A stretch of DNA of 64,000 bases from Marinomonas arctica (GCF_003259225.1 NZ_QHJF01000016.1:1-64000); one strand, 5' to 3'; positions 8,362 through 17,262 are shown, counted from the stretch's first letter. Numbers and translations are program-made. Notes: generated from the letters alone by a model not told the origin.

Positions 8362-9417
8362 ATGATCGCCATTCCATTACCGTTTGTGGTTGCCCTATTG
8401 CTGTCTATCTTGGCGATTTTGTTGTTCATTCGCCGAGAAGAAACGACGCAATCGGCGTTTGTTTTTATCGCCTTGTGTGCGCTTACAACGACAGTGGTTG
8501 GTCTGCGCTGGACGTTTGATTATTCACTCTTTCGTCTGATTCAACCCATCTTGGCATCGTGTATTCCCGTTACGGCTTGGTACTGTTTTTCAAATGCCCA
8601 CCAACGCCATAAACTGAAAGCTTGGCATTTATTGCCGCCTGTTTTTGTCACCTTGGCGTCTTTTACCTATCCGTTTTGGCGGCCGCCTTTGGACCCAGTG
8701 TTAACGCTGCTTTATGTGGGTTATGGCGTTGCGCTGATTCGAGCGTCTTTCAAAGCGTCAAACCTTCCTGAACAAGTACGCTTATCTGATATCGACAATG
8801 CTCTAAAAGCCGAGCGGATTGCAGGCATCATGTTGTTAATGTCCGCTATGATTGATGGTGCGTTAGCCATCGATTTTTACTTTTTCGCTGGTGAACATGC
8901 GCTGGTTATTCTCTCTATTGGTCATGCGGTATTGCTGCCAGTGCTGGCGATCGCCGTCATTATGATGAGCCTCAGTATCGCGCCCAGTGTTAACGAAGCG
9001 TCTGATCAGCATGAAAAACAAACGCTCGTAGAAGAATCAAAAGACAAAAATCCGCATCCATTAACCGACGATGAAGTAAAAGACATAGTACACAAAATAG
9101 AAGTACTGCTTAGCACCAAAGAAGTGTTTCTCGATCCTGATTTAACCCTCGATAGACTCGCTAGAAAAGCCTGTATTCCAGCCCGTCAGATATCTGCTGC
9201 CATCAACCAAGTTTACGGACGCAATATCTCACAAGTGGTGAACGAACATCGTATTGAACGGGCCAAAACACTGCTGCTGACGACCGACAAAGCCATCACC
9301 CAAATCTATTTGGACTCTGGCTTTCAAACAAAATCTAACTTTCACCGAGAGTTTTCGCGCGTGACACAACAGACGCCGAGCGCCTTTCGGCGCGCAAAGA
9401 TGAAAAGTGAGTATTAG
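8362..9417 (+). CDS. AraC family regulator with membrane-embedded N-terminal half
   Basis: In this 351-aa protein the first 210 residues form six or seven hydrophobic segments (starting IPLPFVVALLLSILAILLFI). A short charged linker follows, then a C-terminal AraC/XylS double HTH (LDRLARKACIPARQISAAIN, then AITQIYLDSGFQTKSNFHRE and the PSAFR end). Such membrane-bound AraC regulators sense envelope or extracellular cues. The gene follows two GTCCT-N12-AGGAC dyads, and the same dyad precedes the exported hydrolase 2 kb away, which suggests a small regulon. The ATG at 8362 has TAGGGAG upstream. Confidence 0.9.
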   Translation: MIAIPLPFVVALLLSILAILLFIRREETTQSAFVFIALCALTTTVVGLRWTFDYSLFRLIQPILASCIPVTAWYCFSNAHQRHKLKAWHLLPPVFVTLASFTYPFWRPPLDPVLTLLYVGYGVALIRASFKASNLPEQVRLSDIDNALKAERIAGIMLLMSAMIDGALAIDFYFFAGEHALVILSIGHAVLLPVLAIAVIMMSLSIAPSVNEASDQHEKQTLVEESKDKNPHPLTDDEVKDIVHKIEVLLSTKEVFLDPDLTLDRLARKACIPARQISAAINQVYGRNISQVVNEHRIERAKTLLLTTDKAITQIYLDSGFQTKSNFHREFSRVTQQTPSAFRRAKMKSEY

Positions 9418-9425
9418 TACCGCTT

Positions 9426-10226
9426 CTAGTTATCATTTTTTTGCTTTTGATATTTTGGCTTTTGGGGATTGGTTCCGGTATTCCACCAAGCAGGTTTACT
9501 GTCTGGTTCTTTTTTCAAAACGTCTTTCATAATTGAAACAAGGTCGTATGAAATTAACCCATCGATATGCTCATGCAAGGTAGGATCAATATTATTGCGG
9601 AGCGCATCTAAGACAAAATCGATACCATTTATTCTTGCTAATTTTGCAGCTGGAACAAAATCGCTGTCTCCCGCAATAAGTACAATTTTATCTATCAATT
9701 TTTGCTGTGCAAGGGTGGATACATCGACACCGAGCTTAATGTCTACACCTTTTTGACGCACACTGTAATAGAAATCAGCGTTGGTCAACTCGTCAAACTG
9801 CCGTTTATGCTGAAGTAAGTCATTTAAAGCTGAGTCCGTAAGTTTCCATTGTTTATCGTGTTTGATCGTCCCTAATCGTAATGCAAACTTTCTTTGCTTT
9901 TTCAGCTCATCCAATATTTTCTGTCTATGTATTGAATTTGCTTCTTTAGAAAAATCGATGACTCTACGATTTGTTTCACCTTTTTCTATTAGAGGATAAT
10001 GCGCTTTAATATCCAATGGTGGTGAGTCGTAATAAAATACCCTGTAGAGATGCTGGTAACTTCCATGCGAGCTATTATTTAGATGCCTTCGGATAGCCAA
10101 GCTTAAGATTTGTACAGTTTCATTAGCCGTTAAATCTGGATGAGTTGTGTAATATTTACGTTTAAAAAATTGTAATCGTTTTAGAAAAAATGATCCGTCA
10201 ACAAGAAAAGCGACTTTTATATCCAT
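9426..10226 (-). CDS. NYN (LabA/DUF88-type) domain protein, putative nuclease
   Basis: This 266-aa protein carries the PIN-like NYN fold. The first catalytic Asp is in KVAFLVDGSFFLKR near the N-terminus, and the central acidic pair is in VLIAGDSDFVPAAKLARING (about 190-205), both typical of NYN/LabA metal-dependent RNases. The C-terminal 30 residues are Lys/Gln/Asn-rich and probably disordered. I start at Met 10226 (MDIKVAFLVDGS), which has AGGAAG about 8 nt upstream. A strong intrinsic terminator lies just upstream, separating it from the hydrolase gene. The biological role is unknown. Confidence 0.85.
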   Translation of the reverse strand: MDIKVAFLVDGSFFLKRLQFFKRKYYTTHPDLTANETVQILSLAIRRHLNNSSHGSYQHLYRVFYYDSPPLDIKAHYPLIEKGETNRRVIDFSKEANSIHRQKILDELKKQRKFALRLGTIKHDKQWKLTDSALNDLLQHKRQFDELTNADFYYSVRQKGVDIKLGVDVSTLAQQKLIDKIVLIAGDSDFVPAAKLARINGIDFVLDALRNNIDPTLHEHIDGLISYDLVSIMKDVLKKEPDSKPAWWNTGTNPQKPKYQKQKNDN

Positions 10227-10252
10227 ATAACTACACTTCCTAAAATAAAGAT

Positions 10253-10310
10253 AAAAAAAACCCACGGGGTAGGCTTAACTATTAAAAAGTGAGTTAAGCT
10301 TGGCCGTGGG
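10253..10310 (-). terminator. Intrinsic terminator downstream of the exported hydrolase
   Basis: Read on the - strand, CCCACGG (10310-10304) pairs with CCGTGGG (10267-10261), and an inner AGTTAAGC/GCTTAACT-type stem lies within. The hairpin is followed at once by eight U residues (10260-10253). It lies about 60 bp after the hydrolase stop and about 27 bp before the NYN start, so it ends the hydrolase transcript and could also act as a leader attenuator for the NYN gene. Confidence 0.85.
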
Positions 10311-10372
10311 CGCTATCAGAAATATTCTAGCTCATTAAGGTGCATTGTCAAGCCAGTACTCATGATACGATT

Positions 10373-11389
10373 TTAAGGCTGATGCAAAAACGCGAGAATA
10401 TCCCGATACATCACTTGATGAAGGTCATCCCGAGATCGTCCATTACCGTCTTGGCAAACAATACCATCGCCCGGTTCTTCCTCTTCTATCATCTCAATGG
10501 CGCCGGGCTTGCAGAGTTGCATAAAACTAAAGTGCGCCGCGTCTGGATAGACAATGTATTGACGATTATTCGAGGGGATATACTGTGCGAGAAAACCAGA
10601 CTCTTCCGCTTGTGGTAAATCGCCAATATCAACGCCTGCGGCTAGGATCAATGTGGGTGTGGTTAAAACCCGTAAACTCTGACGGGAAAAGCTTCTCGCC
10701 AAGCCCAAATCCAAGGAAATAACTCGCTTGATTCGTTCATCTTTTAAGTGGCCAGTCGGCTCACTAGCTTGTGGTTGATCCAAGCCCAGTTCAGGCATCA
10801 AACCACACACTCGAGGATTATTTTTAAGCACGCATTCGTGCTTTAGTTGGTCACGATCAAATTGCGCGCCGGCTAACAACATGACAGTCCAACCACCCAA
10901 TGAATGGCCGATTGCGGTAACGTTATTAGCATCGATATTTGGCAATAGATAAGACTCGTTTAACAACCAATCCAACAAACGGGATAAATCGCCCGCGCGC
11001 TGCCACCACTGAGCCGCTGCTTGCGGGGAATGATCAAAAGACGTGGTCCCAGGATGATCAAGCGACGCCACAACATAACCATCTTGCACTAATTTCGTTG
11101 CTAGCCAATTTTGATTACGCCAGTTGCCACGATAACCATGAGAAATCACGACCAATGGAAACTGCCCCGCCAGAGGTGCTCCCACTCGTACCACGTCGGT
11201 TCCCAAAAACGCCGCGTTTTCCGCAATTTTTTCAGTGGGAAAGGTCGTCTGTGATGGATACCAAACACTGGCTTTTAACGGTCTATCGCTGTCCGTATAT
11301 AACTGAACCTGATCAAAACCCACCGAATACGCAGAAGCATTCACAGCCCAGCAGCTGACCAATAAAACAAAACACGCAAATCGTTTCAT
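10373..11389 (-). CDS. Exported alpha/beta hydrolase (PAF-acetylhydrolase / dienelactone hydrolase-like)
   Basis: The protein is 338 aa from the ATG at 11389. It has a signal peptide (MKRFACFVLLVSCWAVNASAY) and should act in the periplasm or outside the cell. The alpha/beta-hydrolase core shows an oxyanion HGYRGNWRNQ loop, a nucleophile elbow GHSLGG near residues 160-165, an acid in the following strands and a late catalytic His (AAHFSFMQ). This matches the PAF-acetylhydrolase-like lipase group. AGGAAA precedes 11389; an in-frame GTG 13 codons upstream is less likely. An AraC-type dyad operator lies 64 bp upstream. The substrate is not predictable. Confidence 0.87.
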   Translation of the reverse strand: MKRFACFVLLVSCWAVNASAYSVGFDQVQLYTDSDRPLKASVWYPSQTTFPTEKIAENAAFLGTDVVRVGAPLAGQFPLVVISHGYRGNWRNQNWLATKLVQDGYVVASLDHPGTTSFDHSPQAAAQWWQRAGDLSRLLDWLLNESYLLPNIDANNVTAIGHSLGGWTVMLLAGAQFDRDQLKHECVLKNNPRVCGLMPELGLDQPQASEPTGHLKDERIKRVISLDLGLARSFSRQSLRVLTTPTLILAAGVDIGDLPQAEESGFLAQYIPSNNRQYIVYPDAAHFSFMQLCKPGAIEMIEEEEPGDGIVCQDGNGRSRDDLHQVMYRDILAFLHQP

Positions 11390-11453
11390 GGAGATATTTC
11401 CTTTCAAAGTGCTTTTAAAAGAAGTCACAATGAAAGGAAAATGCGAGTAAAGC

Positions 11454-11475
11454 GTCCTAAAACAGGATGAAGGAC
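11454..11475 (-). promoter_or_regulatory. GTCCT-N12-AGGAC dyad upstream of the hydrolase
   Basis: This has the same arm sequence and 12-bp spacing as the two sites before the AraC gene. Read toward the hydrolase, it matches the gene-proximal AraC site at 18 of 23 bases (CGTCCTT-N8-TTTAGGAC). It is likely an operator for the same regulator. Confidence 0.65.
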
Positions 11476-11618
11476 GTTATAACACCCGTCAAATACTCAC
11501 TTTCATAAAACAAAGTGATTTTTAGCATTATTGTTACTTATCTGTCATATTAACTCTGTACGCTCATTTTATCCGAGGTATTCGAACTCGCTTACCTAAG
11601 GCAGATGGAGACAATAAA

Positions 11619-12182
11619 ATGAAAATGAAAGAACAGTTAGACAGTGCTCAGCCCCTAAAAAAGCATAAGACCAAAACGAAAAAAAGTGAGTTAAAAAAGA
11701 AGCAAGCAAAACTGGACACCAAAAAAGAGAGCAAAGAACAAAAACACCACAAAGAAAACACGTCTAAAAAAACATTATCTGCCGATGTGCCAAAAAAACA
11801 GTACAAGATCGACTCTGTTGTGACAAAACCAGAGGAAGCAAAATCGTCAAACACATTAACAAGACAGCGTGCATCAAAAAATCTACAGCCGATGAGTAAA
11901 GAAGAGCAGCTGATCGCCATTAACCAGATCATCAAACGTTTGTTATTAGACGAAATGACACAAGGCGAAGCTTTGCGCGAGTTACGAGTGGATGTGTTGG
12001 GACTGAGACAAGACGCCTATACTAAACTGTCAGGCGTCTCTCGTAAGACATTGTCTGAGATCGAAAACGATAAAGGCAATTACACTGCAGAGATTATCAA
12101 CAAGGTGTTCAAACCTTTCGATATCAAGCTTGGTCTCGTACCCACGTCAAGCCAGCTATTGGCCGCCATCCTGACGCATTAA
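11619..12182 (+). CDS. Lysine-rich HTH (XRE-family) protein
   Basis: In this 187-aa protein about one third of the first 60 residues are Lys, with almost no hydrophobic residues, so this part should be disordered and bind nucleic acid non-specifically. The C-terminal 70 residues form an XRE-type HTH (LRVDVLGLRQDAYTKLSGVS, then RKTLSEIENDKGNY). The gene starts at the ATG at 11619 behind GGAG. It stands alone between a divergent and a convergent gene. It could be a nucleoid-associated or global regulator. The fold is fairly clear; the role is unknown. Confidence 0.8.
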   Translation: MKMKEQLDSAQPLKKHKTKTKKSELKKKQAKLDTKKESKEQKHHKENTSKKTLSADVPKKQYKIDSVVTKPEEAKSSNTLTRQRASKNLQPMSKEEQLIAINQIIKRLLLDEMTQGEALRELRVDVLGLRQDAYTKLSGVSRKTLSEIENDKGNYTAEIINKVFKPFDIKLGLVPTSSQLLAAILTH

Positions 12183-12221
12183 ATCATAACGGCAAGCCTA
12201 TGTATCGTCGTGAGTTATCGG

Positions 12222-12530
12222 TTACACCGACAATGCAAAGGCTGTCATTTTCTTAGCAAGGTCAAAATCTTTTTGGGAAATGCCAGACACATCGTGGGAC
12301 GTTAGTTGAATACTGACTTTATTGTAAACATTAAACCATTCAGGATGATGATCTTGCTTTTCAGCGTAGATCGCACACATGGTCATAAAACCAAAAGCAT
12401 GCTGAAAATCTTTGAATTTGAAGGTTTTACTGAGTTTTTCGTTTTCTACCACCCAGTCCTGTGACGTTTCTGCATTTAATTGGCTAAGCGCCTGCTCTAT
12501 CTCATGCGGTTCAAGCTTTCGATGTGCCAT
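12222..12530 (-). CDS. phhB: Pterin-4a-carbinolamine dehydratase
   Basis: This 102-aa protein is normal length for the family. The active-site region [20 protein letters not shown] (about 56-75) is nearly the consensus HHPxWxNVYNxVxIxL, and the later THxxxG motif appears as TSHDVSGIS. The enzyme dehydrates 4a-hydroxytetrahydrobiopterin, recycling the cofactor of phenylalanine hydroxylase. No phhA is adjacent, so it may instead support pterin recycling more generally. The ATG at 12530 gives a complete reading. Confidence 0.93.
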   Translation of the reverse strand: MAHRKLEPHEIEQALSQLNAETSQDWVVENEKLSKTFKFKDFQHAFGFMTMCAIYAEKQDHHPEWFNVYNKVSIQLTSHDVSGISQKDFDLAKKMTAFALSV

Positions 12531-12606
12531 GCTTCTACACCTCTATATCAAGTAAAAATAGTATGATTCGAAATATCAGTGTAGCGGCTTGATGGCTAAA
12601 TTGATA

Positions 12607-13701
12607 TTAAACGAAGGTAGCTCCTCGTGTATTAACGTACAAAGCATAAATAGAGTGGGAAGATGCCATAAACAAACGATTGCCTTTTGTGCCTCCAAAG
12701 CAAATATTGGCACAATATTCAGGCAGCTTAATATGACCAATCGGCTTACCGTCTTTATTAAAGACCATGACACCATTGAGCTCGTCGGGATGTTGACCTT
12801 TAGACCCGTCACTCCCCCAACCACACCAAAGATTACCGTCTTGATCACATTTAATACCATCAAACGCAGCATGAGGAATATCTGCAATAATGGTTTTACG
12901 GCGACCTAGTGTACCGTCGGGCATCACATCATAAGCCCATACTTTCCTAGGTTGTGACAAGCATTCAACCACGTATAAAACAGATTCATCTGGCGAAAAG
13001 CACAACCCATTTGGCCCAGCCAAATTATTAATGACTTGAGTTAACTCCCCCGTTTTGCCGTCTATACGGTATACGGCATCTGGCAGCTCGGTTTGAATAA
13101 TATGCCCTTCATACATACTGCCGGCTTGGAATGGAGGATCGGTAAACCAGATAGAAGCATCTCGCTTCACCACCACATCGTTGGGCGAGTTAAAACGCTT
13201 CCCTTGAAAATTATCGGCCAATACCTTTATCGTTCCGTTGTGTTCCGTTCGAGTCACACGACGGCCTTCAGTCTCCGTTGTAGACCCCTCACAAACAATC
13301 AATCGCCCTTCAAGATCTCGACACAAGCCATTCGAATAATTGGATTGGTGGCGATAAACATTAAATTGATTGGTGATTTCGTCCCAACGCATGATGCAGT
13401 TATTGGCAATATCGCTAACCAACAAATAACGACCATCACCACTCCAAACTGGGCCTTCCGCCCAACGCATTCCCGTTGCTAATCGCTCAACACTGGCGTT
13501 AAAAAGGCGGTATTTTGAAAAGCTCTCGTCGAGTATTTCTACATGCTCATCAGGATACTGAAGACTTAGCGGCTCAGCGAACAACTTACTCGAAAAGCCA
13601 CTTAACGCAATACCTGACAACATGGCACTTTTTTTAAAAAAATCACGGCGACAATGAGATGTTTCCTCTTTCCCAAATACTGTTTCATCTTTACTTTCCA
13701 T
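12607..13701 (-). CDS. SMP-30/gluconolactonase family protein, Tat-exported
   Basis: In this 364-aa protein a twin-arginine signal (CRRDFFKKSAMLSGIALSGF, about 18-37) ends near AEP, so it should be exported folded. The rest is a six-bladed propeller: WAEGPVWSGDGRYLLVSDI (first metal-ligand Glu), RFNSPNDVVVKRDASIWFTD (Asn ligand) and GPNGLCFSPDESVLYVVE (second Asn/Asp region). This matches Ca/Zn-dependent lactonases such as gluconolactonase. The exact lactone is unknown. It is monocistronic, 68 bp from the next upstream gene on the same strand. Confidence 0.9.
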   Translation of the reverse strand: MESKDETVFGKEETSHCRRDFFKKSAMLSGIALSGFSSKLFAEPLSLQYPDEHVEILDESFSKYRLFNASVERLATGMRWAEGPVWSGDGRYLLVSDIANNCIMRWDEITNQFNVYRHQSNYSNGLCRDLEGRLIVCEGSTTETEGRRVTRTEHNGTIKVLADNFQGKRFNSPNDVVVKRDASIWFTDPPFQAGSMYEGHIIQTELPDAVYRIDGKTGELTQVINNLAGPNGLCFSPDESVLYVVECLSQPRKVWAYDVMPDGTLGRRKTIIADIPHAAFDGIKCDQDGNLWCGWGSDGSKGQHPDELNGVMVFNKDGKPIGHIKLPEYCANICFGGTKGNRLFMASSHSIYALYVNTRGATFV

Positions 13702-13769
13702 TCACCCTAACTCCCTATTCAATCCATTGTGACATCACACAAAAATAGACATATAGTCAGACCATCTTT

Positions 13770-15656
13770 TTAATGCTTAAAGAATGACAGCGTCTCTTTT
13801 TGACTCAGGGCCAACTGAGCAAGCTCCTTGGCGGCTTGTTGTGTTTGATTAATCGCAGACACATTCTGATTTACCAAATCAACCGTATTTGCGGTATTTT
13901 TATTGATATCAGCGGTGACATTAAACTGTTCCTGAGACGCGGCCGCCACCAGCGTATTAATATCTGAAATAGCCCGAACATAAGTAGAAAGCTCATCAAA
14001 AGAACGCTTAACATTTTCGGATAACTCAACCGATGATTGAATTGCCTTAACGTTTTCAAGCATGTTGTCATTGGCTTTCTTGGATTGCTCTTGCAAGGTC
14101 GCGATGATCGCCTGGATGGTGGCTGTAGACGCTTGTGTTTTCGCCGCAAGACTACGAACTTCATCTGCCACAACCGCAAAGCCTCGCCCCTGCTCTCCAG
14201 CACGAGCGGCTTCAATTGCCGCATTAAGAGCCAGCAAATTAGTCTGTTCAGAAATGGCACTAATGACATTCGTCACTTCGCCAATGTTCAGTGTTTCATC
14301 CCTTAATTTGGCGATCATAGCGGCCGTATCATTAAAGGTCTTATTAATGTTATGAGTTAAATCAATGGATTTTTGCAGGCCTTGATGGCCTTTCGTCACG
14401 CTTTCTATTGCCTTATTCGCTTTGTCTTCCGCCTGAACAGCGTTCGCACTGACTTCTTCAGATGCATTGGACAATTCGTTTACCGCATTGGCAATCGACT
14501 CGACTTCTTTTAATTCTTCTGCCGAATTATCGGCTGTGCTTTTCATGACCAAGGTCAGCTCTTCAGAAGCCGAAGCCACATTGTCAGAAATAGACAAACT
14601 CCCGCGAATGATCTCGGAGAGCTTCTGATTCAGAGTAATGATCGATGCGTAAATACCGGTTTCATGACCGTTATTTTGTAATTTTTGCGACAAATCCCCT
14701 TTCGCAATACGAGAAATAATGTCGGATATTTCTTTGGGCTCACCCCCAATAGGTTTATAGACTAAATTCACCACGCCATAGTAGACAATGCAAAGAGAGA
14801 CGATCACCAAGGCAACAAAAATAGAAATGGAGCCAAGCAGCATGCTCTGACTGGGTGATGAGATCTCATCGTCTAAATTATAAGACACCACTTTCCAGTC
14901 TCGATTCTGTAGTTTGCCCTCAAATGCTGTCACATCAACACCATTGATGGTGTAATGAATAACCGGATTATTACTACTAAATTTAGAATAATCAGGACGT
15001 ATTTGATAAATGTTTTTACCTAGTAACTCTTTTTGCGGGGCCGAAACAACATAACCGCTCTCGTCAAAGACAAAAAGCTGATTTTTCTCCGTCAAATCTT
15101 CAATAAAAGTAGTGAGTTCAGACACTTTAAGAGTGACACAAACAACGGCAATAACATTACCGTCTCGATAGATAGGCGACGCTAACGCAAAAACGTCGGC
15201 TTGCTCGCCCTCACCAAAATACGCCTTCGTTATGATATTTCTTTCGCCAGAAAAGGCTCTCACATACCATTCTTTTTTTAGTTCTTTGGCATTAAACCCA
15301 GGAAAAAAACGATCGCCTTCAAAAGACAGGCCACTTTTTAGCGCCACAAAAGCGGCCTGAATAGCAGGGTTGGTGCTTTTTAATAACGCCAGTGCTTCCG
15401 TTACTTGTTTTTCATTGGCAAAAGTCAAGTCGTCGTTAAAATCGACATGGAAGCTTTGCAAAGCCCCAAAGTAGGAATTGATATTTTGCTCTAAAGCAGC
15501 CGCCACCAGAATGGTTTCCACTTTTTGATTTTCTAGAGCATATTGACTATTGAATGAACTGAATCGACTGTATCCATTCCACGTTAAAATCCCTGAAATG
15601 ATAAGAATAAGACACAAAGTAAAAAACAGAATTCTATTTTTTAGGGTAAATTTCAT
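13770..15656 (-). CDS. Methyl-accepting chemotaxis protein, dCache-type
   Basis: In this 628-aa protein a first membrane helix (about 8-28) and a second (about 273-297) bracket a 245-residue periplasmic double-Cache domain. That domain includes [11 protein letters not shown] and [17 protein letters not shown], typical of dCache ligand pockets. A HAMP-like linker and a long signalling domain follow; its hairpin tip is intact ([20 protein letters not shown], then [15 protein letters not shown]). It ends in LSFFKH with no CheR-binding pentapeptide. dCache receptors usually sense amino acids, organic acids or amines; the ligand cannot be read from sequence. Confidence 0.93.
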   Translation of the reverse strand: MKFTLKNRILFFTLCLILIISGILTWNGYSRFSSFNSQYALENQKVETILVAAALEQNINSYFGALQSFHVDFNDDLTFANEKQVTEALALLKSTNPAIQAAFVALKSGLSFEGDRFFPGFNAKELKKEWYVRAFSGERNIITKAYFGEGEQADVFALASPIYRDGNVIAVVCVTLKVSELTTFIEDLTEKNQLFVFDESGYVVSAPQKELLGKNIYQIRPDYSKFSSNNPVIHYTINGVDVTAFEGKLQNRDWKVVSYNLDDEISSPSQSMLLGSISIFVALVIVSLCIVYYGVVNLVYKPIGGEPKEISDIISRIAKGDLSQKLQNNGHETGIYASIITLNQKLSEIIRGSLSISDNVASASEELTLVMKSTADNSAEELKEVESIANAVNELSNASEEVSANAVQAEDKANKAIESVTKGHQGLQKSIDLTHNINKTFNDTAAMIAKLRDETLNIGEVTNVISAISEQTNLLALNAAIEAARAGEQGRGFAVVADEVRSLAAKTQASTATIQAIIATLQEQSKKANDNMLENVKAIQSSVELSENVKRSFDELSTYVRAISDINTLVAAASQEQFNVTADINKNTANTVDLVNQNVSAINQTQQAAKELAQLALSQKETLSFFKH

Positions 15657-16042
15657 AGACCATATCCTTATATGTTAATTGTCTTTAGACACTCATCATT
15701 ATTTTCTGACAGTAAGAAAATAACAGGCACTCAATCATTCAAATCTTATGTATTAAGCGTGACAATAAAGTGAATTTGCCAAGCACCATAAAAAAAGAAG
15801 AGTTAAGGTAGAGTAACGAAACATAAAAAAGGAATTTAATTGGTGTCATCAGGGCAGAGAGAATGAAATTTACTCTCAGAAAAACGAGCCATGAATATGT
15901 ACTCAAAAGTCCGTTTTGAAGATGCTTCCTTAGCCTAACCTTTATGGAGATTACATTACTTTAGATATTCTTCATAGTAGGTTTTACAGGCATTTTGAGT
16001 ACATTTTAACAAATACTGATCTATCTCTATCTTTGACGCATT
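15657..16042. other. Gene-free stretch with two inverted repeats
   Basis: No supported gene. It holds a 9-bp inverted repeat (TTATTTTCT 15699-15707 with AGAAAATAA 15715-15723) in the chemoreceptor promoter region. It also holds a 12-bp perfect inverted repeat, ATGTACTCAAAA (15897-15908) and TTTTGAGTACAT (15993-16004), bracketing 84 bp. Confidence 0.6.
15897..16004. repeat. 108-bp segment bounded by 12-bp perfect inverted repeats
   Basis: The ends ATGTACTCAAAA and TTTTGAGTACAT are exact reverse complements. The interior has no ORF and no strong internal pairing. Size and ends resemble a small MITE-like element, but I see no clear target-site duplication. Confidence 0.4.
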
Positions 16043-16465
16043 TTACTTAATCGTGAAGTTCACATCGATGTTGCCACGAGTCGCATTTGAGTATGGACAA
16101 ACCTTGTGAGCCGCTTCAACCAATTGCTCAACTACGTCTTTTTCTACCCCTGGAACATTCACTTCTAAATCGGCACAAATCGTAAAGCCTTCGCCTTTGG
16201 TGTTCGCACCAATGCCAATCGTCGCGGTAACGTTAACATCATTAGGCACTTTTACTTTCTGTTGTGATGCAACCAACTTCAATGCACCAATGAAACAAGC
16301 AGAATAACCCGCGGCAAAAAGTTGCTCCGGATTGGTGCCGTCACCGCCTGCACCACCCAATTCTTTTGGTGTGCTGAGAGCAAGATCCAATTTGTTATCA
16401 GATGAAATAGAACGACCATCGCGGCCACCAGTAGATGTTGCTGTTGCACTATAAACGGCTTGCAT
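16043..16465 (-). CDS. ohr: Organic hydroperoxide resistance protein (Ohr)
   Basis: The protein is 140 aa from the ATG at 16465, with AGGAG about 8 nt upstream. Upstream codons in the same frame are operator DNA, not coding. It is an OsmC/Ohr-fold thiol peroxidase that reduces organic hydroperoxides. The two catalytic cysteines are present: Cys57 in YSACFIGAL and the late one in [13 protein letters not shown]. The N-terminal TSTGGRDG and [15 protein letters not shown] blocks are Ohr-type rather than OsmC-type. It lies downstream of ohrR, with an OhrR-like box just upstream. Confidence 0.95.
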   Translation of the reverse strand: MQAVYSATATSTGGRDGRSISSDNKLDLALSTPKELGGAGGDGTNPEQLFAAGYSACFIGALKLVASQQKVKVPNDVNVTATIGIGANTKGEGFTICADLEVNVPGVEKDVVEQLVEAAHKVCPYSNATRGNIDVNFTIK

Positions 16466-16513
16466 AATATTGCTCCTAAAATGATATTGTCGAATTAAGT
16501 TATCTAAATAATA

Positions 16514-16527
16514 GTTATCGCGATAAC
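16514..16527. promoter_or_regulatory. OhrR-like operator box 1
   Basis: GTTATCGCGATAAC is a perfect 14-bp palindrome 48 bp upstream of the ohr start. It shares arms with boxes at 16573 and 17083. Confidence 0.75.
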
Positions 16528-16572
16528 AATACAATGAAATAAAAGCTCAGTTACCTGAGCCAATGAATTTAT

Positions 16573-16586
16573 GTTATTGCAATAAC
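16573..16586. promoter_or_regulatory. OhrR-like operator box 2
   Basis: GTTATTGCAATAAC is a perfect 14-bp palindrome between the ohrR stop and ohr, 45 bp from box 1. Paired boxes would suit cooperative repressor binding over the ohr promoter. Confidence 0.75.
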
Positions 16587-16602
16587 TATTATTGCGCAAG
16601 TG

Positions 16603-17055
16603 TTATTTTATCAATTTATTTCTAAGAGCCACCAGTTGCTCACGCAAAGCCACAACGCCACCCATATCCATACCACAGGCCTCCGCAACACAACGATTCA
16701 CATCTAAGCCTTGTTCCCTCAGTTTTTTGCCTTTTTCAGTCAGAGCAATACTCAAGCTGCGGTCGTCGTCTACACCCCGCAAACGCTTAACCAAACCATC
16801 CGCTTCCATACGCTTTATCACTGGCGTCAACGCACCAGACTTTTGCCCAAGCGCATCACTAATGTGTTTCAAACTCACGCCGTCTTGCTCCCATAAAATC
16901 AACATGACCGTATATTGAGGGTACGTCAAACCAATGGCAGAAAGGGGCTCTTTGTAGAACTGAGTCATTGCTAAAGACGTCGAATACAGGGCAAAGCACA
17001 ACTGATTGTCGAGCAATAATGGGTTATTAGGGAGTAAAGAATTGTCAGAAGTCAT
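16603..17055 (-). CDS. ohrR: MarR family organic-peroxide sensor (OhrR)
   Basis: This 150-aa protein has a MarR winged helix (VSLKHISDALGQKSGALTPVIKRME, then GLVKRLRGVDDDRSLSIALTEKG). The N-terminal QLCFALYSTS puts Cys20 in the position of the peroxide-sensing Cys of OhrR. LTYPQYTVMLILWEQ is also characteristic. It should repress ohr until organic peroxide oxidises the Cys. It is followed by ohr on the same strand, and related palindromes lie upstream of both genes, which suggests autoregulation. Confidence 0.93.
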   Translation of the reverse strand: MTSDNSLLPNNPLLLDNQLCFALYSTSLAMTQFYKEPLSAIGLTYPQYTVMLILWEQDGVSLKHISDALGQKSGALTPVIKRMEADGLVKRLRGVDDDRSLSIALTEKGKKLREQGLDVNRCVAEACGMDMGGVVALREQLVALRNKLIK

Positions 17056-17082
17056 ACGTTCTCATGCATAGTCGAGCCAATT

Positions 17083-17096
17083 GTTATAGCGATAAT
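17083..17096. promoter_or_regulatory. OhrR-like operator box 3 (imperfect)
   Basis: GTTATAGCGATAAT differs from box 1 at only two positions and sits 28 bp upstream of the ohrR start, as expected for autorepression. Confidence 0.65.
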
Positions 17097-17112
17097 GATT
17101 AAGAATTCTACT

Positions 17113-17146
17113 CTTTTTTAGCGAGAACTGCATGTCGCTAAAAAAG
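17113..17146. repeat. 12-bp perfect inverted repeat between ohrR and the PepSY gene
   Basis: CTTTTTTAGCGA (17113-17124) and TCGCTAAAAAAG (17135-17146) are exact reverse complements around a 10-nt loop. It lies in a divergent promoter region with no T-tract after the 3' arm, so an operator is more likely than a terminator. Confidence 0.55.
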
Positions 17147-17262
17147 ACAGCCATTCCCTAAGATGAAAAAAATTTAATGTTGCGATCATCTTATCGTTAA
17201 TAGCCCCCAGTTATAGTGACGTCATGCTTAACAAGGCAATCTAATTAAATGAGGTAATAACC

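Noticed and set aside
13093..13482. A 129-codon forward open frame inside the SMP-30 gene
   Set aside because: Antisense shadow; the reverse strand encodes the full Tat signal and propeller motifs.
17083..17105. GATAATGATTA upstream of ohrR as a Fur box
   Set aside because: Only half matches the Fur consensus; the same bases are better explained as the third OhrR-like box.
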